Source: Adiantum capillus-veneris
Taxonomy: Eukaryota; Streptophyta; Polypodiopsida; Polypodiales; Pteridaceae
NCBI GenBank assembly: GCA_014529385.2
Contig: CM043942.1
Location: 111,284,141-111,348,140 of the forward strand
Length of the DNA: 64,000 bases
Direction of reading: 5' to 3'
Shown here: positions 11,701 to 21,395 of the stretch, piece after piece
How positions within the stretch are numbered: position 1 is the first letter of the stretch
How the letters are laid out: every line of letters starts with the position of its first letter
Position numbers and translations under genes: made by a program
The notes under the pieces: model-generated
Databases searched by the model: none
The model's input: the letters and a program-made list of their open reading frames with translations, nothing else
What the model was told of the DNA's origin: nothing

Positions 11701-12678
11701 AAAGCACATTGTATGTAAAGCGTGAGGGTGATGTATTTCTCATCGTGGTTCTTTATGTTGATGATTTGCTGATCACTGGACCAAATGAGAGACATATTTC
11801 TGAATTTAAGGCTGATTTGAATGCTACTTTCAAGAGTTGTTGCATCATTACTTGGGTATACAGTTTAAGCAGTGTGATGGTGGTATTGCCTTCTGTCAGA
11901 AAAGTTACATAGAGTGTAAGTTTGGAGTTGTGGATTGCAAACCTATTTCCACTCCCATGGAAACAGGTTTGAAGTTAAGTCTACATGATACTGGCGATCC
12001 TGCTGATGTCACTCTTTACCAAACTGTTGTTGGCTGCCTCATTTATGTATGCCGGATATTCAGTTTGCAGTCTCACAGGTCATCAGATTTATGCATAGCC
12101 CAGGGTCTAAGCATTGGCAGGCTGTCAAGAGGATTTTTCGCTACCTTAGTAGCACTTTACATCTTGGCTTGTTTTATCCCAAGGGGGGATCATTGCCGCC
12201 AGACTTACATGCTTTTTCGGACTCAGATTGGGCTGGTTGTTTTGACACGCGAGTGTCCACAAGTGGTTTTTGTTTCATGCTTAGTAGTTCATGTATATCA
12301 TGGTTGAGCAAGAAGTAACCTACTGTGGCCACTTCGAGTTGTGAGGCTGAGTACAGGGCAGTCTTCACAGCTATGGTTGAGTGTGTATGGCTCAGACGCC
12401 TTATGGCTGATTTGGGTGTTGGACAGGACACTACCAACACTATCTACACTGACAGTCAGAGCGCATTGGCAGTTGCGAGGAACCCAGTTTTTCTTGCTTG
12501 CACAAAGCACATTGAGGTGCATTACCACTATGTCAGGGAGAGGCTCTCAGCAGGAGAGATCAGCTTGGCTTAAGTGCCAACACAGGACAACCTTGCAGAT
12601 CTTTTCACAAAGGCATTGTCTCGTGAGAAGCTTGAAGCTTTCCGCAAAGCTTTGGTCTTACTCCCCTTTGTGGACTGA
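8721..12678 (+). pseudogene. Copia gag-pol polyprotein, defective
   Basis: The start is the ATG of MADNNNTDVFKMF, shared with the fragment at 47851. Gag runs to about residue 340 with a zinc knuckle CHYCKANDHLIKSC (CX2CX4HX4C). The protease motif YFDSGATKHIT follows, then a deletion at about 9837 removes about 270 bp compared with the other copy and shifts frame. Later parts: HARFGHLN...CEGC zinc finger; integrase core HSDVCG, CSDRGGEY, NGVAERKN; TAA at 10560-10562 where the sister copy has AAA; reverse transcriptase with LYVDDLLITG (about 11750); indels near 11835 and 12045; RNase H with SDSDWAG, TSSCEAEYRA, YTDSQSA; stops at 12316 and 12571. The catalytic residues of integrase and reverse transcriptase are present. 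Confidence 0.95.
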
Positions 12679-12741
12679 TCCTATCCTCAGGGAACGACAC
12701 TTCCCTTTACTCATGTGCCAGCTCTCGTTCACCGCATCACT

Positions 12742-12753
12742 CCAGGGGGGATT
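12742..12753 (+). promoter_or_regulatory. Polypurine tract of Copia element
   Basis: CCAGGGGGGATT directly before the 3' LTR. Confidence 0.85.
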
Positions 12754-12980
12754 TGTTACCATATACATGTGGTAGTGATGTGTGTGAACACACTAGGACC
12801 GCCGGGGCATTTTTTCCCTCTTTAGGAGGTTTTTTCCCCCGTGCATTGTATATACGCCCATCACTCTAGGGCTATCAATCTTTCCATTGCACACTAAGTA
12901 ACACACTCTCTATTGTGTGCCTTGAGCTTCCTTCGTCTTCTCCAAGCTGTGTGTGTTTCTCTGCAACCCTAATTCCAACA
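12754..12980 (+). repeat. 3' LTR of Copia element (227 bp)
   Basis: Same ends as the 5' LTR, with one extra T and two or three substitutions. This points to insertion in the fairly recent past. Confidence 0.95.
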
Positions 12981-13235
12981 GAAATTTCTTTGAATCAGTA
13001 GCTCAGATTTGAGACATTAACGTTAAAGAATTGGCTATATCAACACTCATAAAAATTATCTACAATAATCAAAAACAAATTTTAGAATTGAAGGGACCTC
13101 AAAATAGTGTGGTGTTTAGAAACACCAAGATAAAAAATAAAATCCAATTCACATATTTACATGGATCCAAGTATTGTACAACTCATATGAGGAAATGATA
13201 CTATTTCAAGAGGCTCAATGACTATAAATACATCA

Positions 13236-13955
13236 TTAAACTTTGTGTTTTCTCATGTATTGCTCCAATACGTACAAGGTTTCTCTATCACAATATGCTT
13301 CATTTACCAGCATATTGAAAGTATACTCTCCTTTGTCCCTTGCATAGATCCAACCAAGTAACCATGCAGTGATTGTTCTCTCCAAAAAACCTTCAAGCTC
13401 CTCTTTTGATTGATTCCACAGTTTTAGAAAAATCAAGTAGGTTCCGGGCATATTCCACATTACACTGTAAAGGGCCTCGTAAAAAATTAAGGTATTATTT
13501 CCATCCAAACCATGAAAAATTCTCCATGCTACATCCAAGTTCTTGTGGTATACAAATTGATATCCAATTAGAAGATCTGTTTTTTGGCATGCTGCCTGTC
13601 CTACTATGACATTAAATTTTTGATGGTGTTGTGGAAATCATAACTCAAGAATACGACGAGTCCTTTGAAATCTATTAGTACTCCAAATCCACACCTCAAA
13701 CCATTGCATGCAAAAATCGAGGAAAGTGAATGCATCTTTGCGAATAAAATGCCACACATTTGTACTCTCTTCAACGAGATGCATATGTTTTCCCCAGCCT
13801 GGGCATACCTCACCATGTTGCATTTCAATGGTCTTAAGTAAAACACCATTGAGTTCAAGGATCAATACTCTTCTTTGTTTTCGTATAGTATCTGAGGGTG
13901 GTGGAATCAATTTCCTTTTAGGCCTATGAGTCCTCAATGACATGTGCCACCTCAA
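13236..13955 (-). pseudogene. FCP1/NIF-like phosphatase fragment with one in-frame stop
   Basis: One minus-strand frame of 240 codons is broken only by TGA at 13638-13640. Its first half has RVLILELNGVLLKT followed by FLDFCMQWFEVWIWSTNR. This is the pattern of the FCP1 homology domain (HAD-type CTD phosphatase family), where the nucleophile motif is usually DxDxT and the second block reads like F-L-x-x-C-x-x-x-F-E-V-x-I-W-S. Here the first Asp is Glu and the second is Asn, so catalysis is doubtful. The second half (FVYHKNLDVAWRIFHGLDG...) I do not recognise. It lies downstream of a second FCP1-like pseudogene on the same strand. Confidence 0.5.
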
Positions 13956-14409
13956 TAGTAAATGCTTTGTACATTTGATATCAAATTTATATGCTTCAGA
14001 ATCTTCTGTTCCAAAAAAAAGGCATGATGGTCAATGGAAGAGATATTATTTTCAATTAACACACTGTGCACCAACATTATTTATTTTATCCATGATATAT
14101 AGACTTAAACCTTGAGAAGACAACAAAAGAAAATATGTTTCTTCAATACACAGAAGAAATCTTGTACAAAGAGCTCCAACCACAAAGATAAAAGAGAGAC
14201 TTCTTTTCCAAGGTTAAATAACGTCTAGTTGATGAAATATAAAAGTGTACATATTTGGTTCATGTTCAACTAATTGGACCCAACACATTGTTGTGGCCGG
14301 AATACTAGATCCCAACACATTGTTTGGTCAAAATCTTCTTAACACATTTCCACCACTCTAGATGTATGTGAACATTCCTGGTGATTGAGTCAACACGCAC
14401 GCCAAGCCC

Positions 14410-15516
14410 TTACTGGTTGTTTTCTTCCACCTCCAATAACAAATATGCTAGATTAGATAAAAATTTGATTTTATTTTTTATATTTTTTGATAAATCTAAA
14501 GTGAGTCCTACCCATAAGCTTAAGTAGGCCTTTTGTAGCTTTGATATGTATGCTTTTGCTGCAACTCTGCTAATGAAATGACCACGACCATACCCCAAGC
14601 TAGTAGCATAATCAATAGCATGTTGATCACTCAAATTTTTTGTTTTGTGAGACAATCTTAACAAGTTTAGATGGTTTGAAGATAATAGTGGCACACCAAA
14701 CTTGGATGCCAACATAGTTGGATCCTTGCTTAAGGAGTTTACTACTTTCTTGCCTCTACTTTCTTGAACATAACTTAACTTGTTATTGCACAATGGTAGC
14801 TGTGAAGATGCACAAGATGAGATTTCCACTTCAACTGAATTGTTGTCAAGTTCTGCCCTTAGAACTTGGACATTGAACATGGCCCATTCTTCCATAATGT
14901 CTTGAAACTTTGTAAATAGGTCATGAACCTCTATGATTGGAGATTGTCCTAGCCGATTGAGTGAAATAACAGATCGAATGTCATCTATATTATTTAGATT
15001 TAAAAGGTATGGTAGAAGCTCATTGCAAAGAAGATAGTCAGGCCTCCCTTGAAAACTTTTAGGATATAAGCAGTTATCGTTGGGTTAATACATCCCTTGA
15101 AAGGGGTATCATCAATGAGCAATGTATTCCTTGTACTGCATAAATTCCCGCACTGATACCAAACCCTCAACAAAGGCTTAAACATAGCCTCAACATTAGG
15201 CGTATCTGGTCTATACACTTTTCGAAGATTATGGTTGTAGCAATCTTCTTGTCCCCATACCATAAAGAAATGATATTTTTTATGTGCATGCTTTTCAAGA
15301 GTGTTCAAATAAGTGCAAACATTCTTTTGTAGCACGGTGGACCAAATACCAACATGAAAGTACTCACATATCTCATCCAAAAATTGTGGTGTGACCAAGG
15401 TCAATTTTGACACAATCTGTACATGGATGCCTCTTGTCTTCTTTGCTGAGTAAAAATCCATTAAGATCAAGAATGAGTGCATGTTTCTTCATGATGATTG
15501 CATGAGCAATATTTTC
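14410..15516 (-). pseudogene. FCP1/NIF-domain (HAD phosphatase-like) exon, frameshifted
   Basis: It begins after a splice acceptor (TATGCAG at 15517-15523). The reading gives KKHALILDLNGFLLSKEDKR (nucleophile block, second Asp replaced by Asn), PQFLDEICEYFHVGIWSTVL, FFMVWGQEDC, TLLIDDTPFKGCINP, then in another frame NCLYPKSFQG, ELLPYLLNL and VISLNRLGQSPI. The order matches FCP1 homology domains. At least two single-base frameshifts (about 15385 and 15065) separate these blocks. The C-terminal ~150 codons to 14410 have no family I know. FCP1 proteins dephosphorylate the RNA polymerase II C-terminal domain; DLNG variants are common in plants and may be inactive. Confidence 0.6.
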
Positions 15517-15643
15517 TGCATACGATACAAAAGAATGATAACAATTTAAGTTTTTGCACTTATAAATCTCAAAACAAAGGACCATATATTTGTAGCACAC
15601 AATTGTAAATTGCACACGTTTATTTACATCTCATACTCCCATA

Positions 15644-16431
15644 CTAATCTATAATGATGTCTCCTAAAAGTGATTGCATTTCTCTATTGATGTGGAAAGA
15701 TTGAAAGACTAGTTTATCTCCATCTCTCTCAAAAGAATATAAGCTTCCAAGTGGCCTACGTTTTCGTGCATCAGGATGTAGCTCCTCAACGTTGATGTCT
15801 ACTTGTGGCACACTAGATCCTTGATTTTGAATGTCAATTTCACGTGCAAAGACAACATAATAGGATTTTGTATTATCTTCCAAAAAGGGCCATATCTATA
15901 CTAATCACATTGGACAAATAAGTACCTTTGTTTTTCTCACCAACTTCAATCCCTTGCTCCCTTTCTTGAATGCTTTGGACTTTGTTTGTATTTGGTGTCG
16001 CTTTTCCTGTCCCTTTGTCAATTTTTTCTTGTATGTCCTTGGTTGCAAGAGTCGCTTGGAGCTCTTCATTGGCTTCACCCTTCTTCTCACTACCCTCTGC
16101 ATCCTTATCTCTTTGAGGCATGTTGTTAGTGTCGTGTGAAGGTTTTGGAGAATTTTGCACAACAAAATCACTTTGATGCTCTACCACCACCATCTCCTCT
16201 TCACTATTCCTAATGTCACTTTCATGAATTTGGGTCTCTCCAATTGTAGGTAGCATGTTCTCGCTCTCTTTAGTCATTTCATTTGAAGTTTTTTGAGAGG
16301 TTTGTTCTACAAGATCACTTTTGTGCTCTACAAGATCACCTTTATGAAACTGGGTCTCTCCAACAATGGTGGGTAGCACTTGTGCTGCTTGAGATATGTT
16401 ATCTCCGTCTTCTATTTTGTTGTCTTCATCT
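15644..16431 (-). pseudogene. Acidic, repeat-containing exon upstream of the FCP1-like exon
   Basis: It starts after an acceptor (TTTCAG at 16432-16437). The frame reads DEDNKIEDGD..., then two copies of a unit with LPTI-GETQ-H followed by HKSDLVEQ or HQSDFVVQ. It is rich in Glu, Lys and Gln. A one-base frameshift near 15888 leads to EDNTKSYYVVFAREIDIQNQG...ARKRRPLGSLYSFERDGDKLVFQSFHI, ending in TAG at 15644. It may be the N-terminal exon of the same gene as the FCP1-like domain 130 bp downstream; that is inference. No known domain is seen. Confidence 0.45.
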
Positions 16432-16499
16432 GAAAGATGAAAAAAGCCAAATTTTTACCTGTTTAGAAAATAGTCTAGTGGATTTTCAATAACCATAGA

Positions 16500-18130
16500 A
16501 TCCATTTCATTTCCATCATCTAACCCAGACGTTTTATGCTAGAAAGGCTCCATTTAGCACATTAACACAAAAATGCTAACCTAGAACGATACCTAAAACA
16601 CATTTGAAAGTGAGGCTTAATCTTAAGCTCCAGCCTAAAGTTGAAGTCTCAAAGTTTAAGCTTTTGTTTCAAGCCTAAAACTTAAGTCTCAAAATTTATG
16701 CTTATGTTTGAAGTTTAAAATGTAATTCCTAAGCCCTTTTTAGTCTTCATCATTCACTATATGAAAACCTTTTATACTATGTGCATTGAAGACCTATTTA
16801 TAAAACCCCTTATCTATGAATTTGTCAAGGTATCATCCAATTTTCTTCATAATCTATAAGTATTTTGTTATTTGTAACATTTTTTTGCTACAATGCTCAT
16901 GACACTGGAGTCATATAGTAGTGCTACACTAACATACAAAGGCAAGGCTCGAACTTAAGTTCGATCCTACAAAATAAAATTCAGTTTCTTATTATAGATT
17001 ATGACTCTTTATCTTTCTTAACATATATAATCGCTACAATAGGATATGAAATTGTGAGCTTCACTTGGAATTACTGAGGTAGGATTCTATGACAAGGACT
17101 TTTGTTGTTGAGGTAGGATTCAATGACAAGGACTTTTGAGGCTCAAACTTAAGTTCATGCCTAAGGCTTAAGTCTTAACCTTAAGCTTATGTTTCAAGTG
17201 CAAGGCTTAAATCTGAAGCCATGTCGAGGTAGGATTCTATGACAAGGACTTTTGTTGTTGAGGTAGGATTCAATGACAAAGACTTTTGAGGCTCAAACTT
17301 AAGTTCATGCCTAAGGCTTAAGTCTTAACCTTAAGCTTATGTTTCAAGTGTAAGGCTTAAATCTCAAGCCATGTCTAGTCTCAACGCATTCACTATGTAT
17401 AAAATATTATATTGTGCACATCTATGGCCTATTAAAAAAACCTCTTAACTATGAATTTTTCAAGATATGATCCTTTTTACTTCATGATCCATAAGTATTG
17501 CTATTTGGAAGATTATATTACTACAATTCTCTTGAGATTGGCCTAACATGGTAGGTGCTCATGAGCTCGGCCTCACATGGTAGTGCTACACTAACATGTG
17601 GAGGCAAGGTTAAAACTTAAGTTTTAGCCTAAAAACTAAATTTCAATGCCTTGTTAGGTACAAAGACATCATGATTTTCACGTAACATATGCAAGTGCTA
17701 CACTAGGATCTGGAAGTTCAAGTCTCACTTAGAACAACTCAGCCATGACTTTTTAGATTGAAGTTCATACACAAGTGCTTCACTATCTCTCCTTGTTAGT
17801 CTTGAACTTCAGTTTGAGCCTCATTAGTGTTTGGTAATGCTTCATTATTGTCTCACCAAAACCAAAATTTCCTACTCTTAAAACACATCTGTATGTTAGC
17901 TATGCTTTGTGAATTGACACTTTAAATAAATACATGTGCTTTATGATAACTCAAACTCAAGTTTGATGCCCCCCATCATTTTTAAAAACAATAGCAATTA
18001 AATCTAATTAAAATGACATACTTTTAGATAAAGACACGAGATAGTATTAAGAAAATAGTGTTTGAAGGACCTAAAGTATCACAATTGATCAATTCAATAC
18101 ACCATCCTGCCTTTTTATACTTTAGGAGTC
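16500..18130. repeat. Gene-free stretch with CTTAAG-rich palindromic repeats
   Basis: It holds degenerate copies of the palindrome family of the 21-24 kb array (for example near 16950, 17130, 17280 and 17600), with many CTTAAG and AAGCTTAAG motifs. The clear internal structure is a 150-bp tandem duplication. No coding signal is seen. Confidence 0.6.
17076..17375. repeat. Tandem duplication, 2 x 150 bp
   Basis: GAGGTAGGATTCTATGACAA begins at 17076 and again at 17226. The two 150-bp units are almost identical up to AAGCCATGTC, which implies recent duplication. Each unit contains one copy of the palindrome. Confidence 0.9.
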
Positions 18131-18181
18131 TGTTGGTACATGATAATGGCATGCATCATTAAACCTAGTATCAAAAATACT

Positions 18182-21100
18182 CTAAGAAGCATTCGCACCT
18201 TTTTTATCAGCTACTGCAATGTCTTGAGGGTCTCTATCATCCTCTTGTGCATCCTCATTGCCTGCATCATCATCCTCATTATCTTCATCATTTTCTTTTT
18301 CACACTCACCATCCACAACTGGACTCATTTCTCCAACATTATCTGCCTCCCTTTGATGATCAAAATTCGTAGCTTCTTGAACTTCACTATCATCCGTGTT
18401 GTCTACGTTATCGTTGTCTTCATTTCCATCAACATCGTCTCCACTGCTTTGTTGCTCATTGATGTCAATATTGTTAAGGTCTTCTTTTTCTTTATCATCC
18501 AGCTCCACTGTTTGTCTCGCAAGTGATGCTTGACTTGGACCACACCACTCTTGCAAGGACAGATTTCTCTCTAGAAGACTAGAGCATTGATATTCTAACT
18601 CCATTGCTTCAAAATCATCTTTACATAGAGAAATTTCCCTTCTCTTCTTCGACAAGCTTTGCTCCAACACAAATCCACCGTAAAAAAATTCCAACACATA
18701 GCTTTGCTCAGGACAAAACCATGTGATAAGGCCATCAATGAAGTTTCTATTAATAAATTCATGATCCTTGCCACAAGAGCATGAGAAAATGACTCTTTTT
18801 GTATGAGCTTTGTCAATAGCCTCAAATCTATCAAACCTTGCTAACAAAAAGAGCAACCATTGCAGAGTCCATAGTTCCATCTATCCATGAGTCATCTCTT
18901 GTCGCTTGGATATTTCCATATTCAATATGGACCTTAGTTGACTGGCTAGAAACCCCTTCAACAAGAATTCCGATATTGATGAAATCAATTAAACACACTA
19001 GCACATATTTGTATTGTGCATTCAATGTGTTTAGATTGAGTGCCAAATTTGAAAAAAATCTATAGAGAGATTTTCTTTAGTACCATGAAGATCCAAGACA
19101 ACACTCGATCTATTTTTAGCTTCCAAGCCATCTCATCCATGTCCATTCTATGAGGGGTATGCTTACTCTCCTTTAGCACGATGGTTTTGTCTAGGATTGC
19201 ATTTTGTAGTTCAAGAAATTCTTTAGTCTCGAGGCCTAAAATGCACCTGAACAATGTAGGTGCCAGTGTTGCTGTGCCAGGTGCTTGTCGAATCTGACCA
19301 CCCTTCATAGTTAGAAATTTAGGATTTTTGTTGGAACCTTCGTCAATTGTTTCTCCCTTCGTATTTGGTAGCAAGCCTTGAGCATATTGTCTCATGATCT
19401 TGACCCAATTCTTCCATATCTTCTCATCACATAGAAGCAAATGCAAGTCGGTCTTGACAAATCCCTTTTGAAGTGTGTTCTCTATTGTTTCAACAAAGGT
19501 CTACAAAATTGAAAATTCCAACATCAATATTTGACAAGGCTCTAGCTTGTGGGATTGAGACGCATACTTAACAAGTTCAAGCCTAACTAGATTGAATTGT
19601 TTCTTTATATGTTCACATACATCCATGCAAAGTCCAAAATACATGGGTATATGTAAGAGGGGCTCAAACTTAAGTTCGAGCCTCACTTAGCCTCATATGC
19701 AAGTGACACTAAATTTTAAGTTAAAACCTCAATTTAAGTTCTAAATGAGCACATGGAGGTCTTGCTTGAGCCTATGATAGACACTAGTTTACAAATAGAT
19801 ATTGATTAAAAAGACTCACATCCATGTTTTCAAAGAATCAAACAAGTACCTTCCAAGCCTCAAAGTCCTTCTTGGTTTGGTTGACACCAGGTGGTGGCTT
19901 AGAAGGACAACCATTTTCATGCCATTGTGCTCGCGCTTGCATAAGTTGGTCAAGAAATGGATCCTTTTGCATTGACATTGCAACAGATAGATTCGCATCT
20001 TTGGAGATTTCACGAGAGATCTTTGGTGGGCAATGGAGAATAATCTTTGATCGTCTATATTTGAATTGTTGACGCAATTGAGGGGTAACCTTTGCAACGT
20101 TTTCACCTTGCCAATGTTTTGCAGCACTAATGGAGTGTTGTCCAGAGATGATCCAGTAATCAACATTGCGAACGTCCTCTTTGGCAAGTTTTTCAAGAGG
20201 ATGTTTTTTGGAAGGATCACAATGCATCAAAATTGCTAGTATCTCCTCTTGCTTTGGTTCTTGAATGAAGTCTAAAGTCAAAATCCTGACCCAATCTAGA
20301 TTTAATCTTCTGTACACATAGTTTGATGGAGCAAGAAAACACCTTGTCACGTCAATGCTAAAGAATTCATTGATCCCAAAAGGATAGAATCCCTTCTTGA
20401 TTTCTAAAGAGGTCAGTGCCTTGTTATCTTCGGATGGAGTTTCCATGTCCATCAACTCCTCTTCAGAAACCTCTTTTTCTTCTGCACTCTTTTTCATCTT
20501 CCTCTTTGCTAGTTTTTGTCGATCTTCCTCAAGAGTAGAATCATCCTTTGCATTTCTTTTTCTTCTCAGTCCTTGTGAATCTTGCCCTTGTGAACCTTCT
20601 TACTCCTCTAAATTAATGGTGGTAGTGATCTTCTCTACATGTGTTGAAGCGCTTGCACGCGCAACTCTTGATGCTGCAAATGCACTCCTAACTATGGCTT
20701 TCCCTGTCTTCTCCACAACTTTCTTAGGTAGTGCCCCTATTGGTTTCTTTGCAGGTACAATCTTCTTTGGTAAGCTCAAGAATCGCTTTGCATGTTTCAC
20801 TGCCTTCACTAGGTCTTCCACACAGTCCACACCCGAGTCTTCTTGATTAGTGATGCTGGAGATCTTCAATCCTAATTTTACAATAGAATTTTCTTTTCCT
20901 AGTTTGCTACCATTCATGTCTGCTACATGAAAAGTAACCAATGATAAGCAAACCTTGTTTGCCTTTGTGGTCTCTCCAATAGGTAGCACATTACATGCAA
21001 AGCATGGCATTATTGTTGCATCCACATCATCTTTGACACCCACAACAATCTTCATGTCTCCATATTTCATATCACCTAGTTGTGAAAAATATAGATGGAT

Positions 21101-21295
21101 GTCACCTTTGTAGTTTGCATCTGTATCGTAGGTATCCACAAACCACTTCACTCCTTCTTCTTTTGTTAACTCAAAGGTCTTGTCAACCTTTATTCTTGGA
21201 GCAGTAGTTTTGGCGTGAGTGGACATTCCAAGAACATCGAGTGTGAAGACTTGTGCACCCTGCTCTGGTATACTTGGTACATTGGAAGCCTCCAT
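18182..21295 (-). pseudogene. Large gene with ParB-like motif and acidic C-terminus, decayed
   Basis: ATG at 21295 opens a 231-codon frame (MEASNVPSIPEQ...). It stops at TAA 20600-20602 but continues in the same frame to about 19850, where AAG/GTACTT is a good splice donor. The second part has DYWIISGQHSISAAKHWQ, resembling the (D)GQHR-AA block of ParB/sulfiredoxin-fold domains, and downstream DPFLDQLMQARAQWHENG. The next exon, after TTGTAG at 19501-19506, reads TFVETIENTLQKGF...KIWKNWVKIMRQ. Two apparent one-base insertions (near 19076 and 18845) carry the reading into RKSLYRFFSNLALNL and RFDRFEAIDKAHTKR. The end is a very acidic Asp/Glu tail. I cannot name the gene; the ParB resemblance is a short-motif inference. 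One nonsense codon and two frameshifts make it a probable pseudogene. Confidence 0.55.
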
Positions 21296-21395
21296 TCCTT
21301 AAACAACCAAATAGAACAATGTTAGAACCTAAACAAGGAGCATATGTCTAAGTTAAATAGTACATTTTAAAAAAAACACTAGCATGTGTAGGCGA

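Larger units (their letters stand above)
8129..12980 (+). mobile_element. Ty1/Copia element, full length but defective (4,852 bp)
   Basis: Two almost identical 226-227-bp LTRs flank a leader with an initiator-Met-tRNA primer site, a gag-pol region and a polypurine tract. Domain order (gag, protease, integrase, reverse transcriptase, RNase H) is that of Copia. The 5 bases before it (AAAAG) and after it (GAAAT) do not match, so no target duplication is visible. The coding region has a ~270-bp internal deletion, in-frame stops and short indels, so it needs proteins from another copy to move. Confidence 0.95.
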
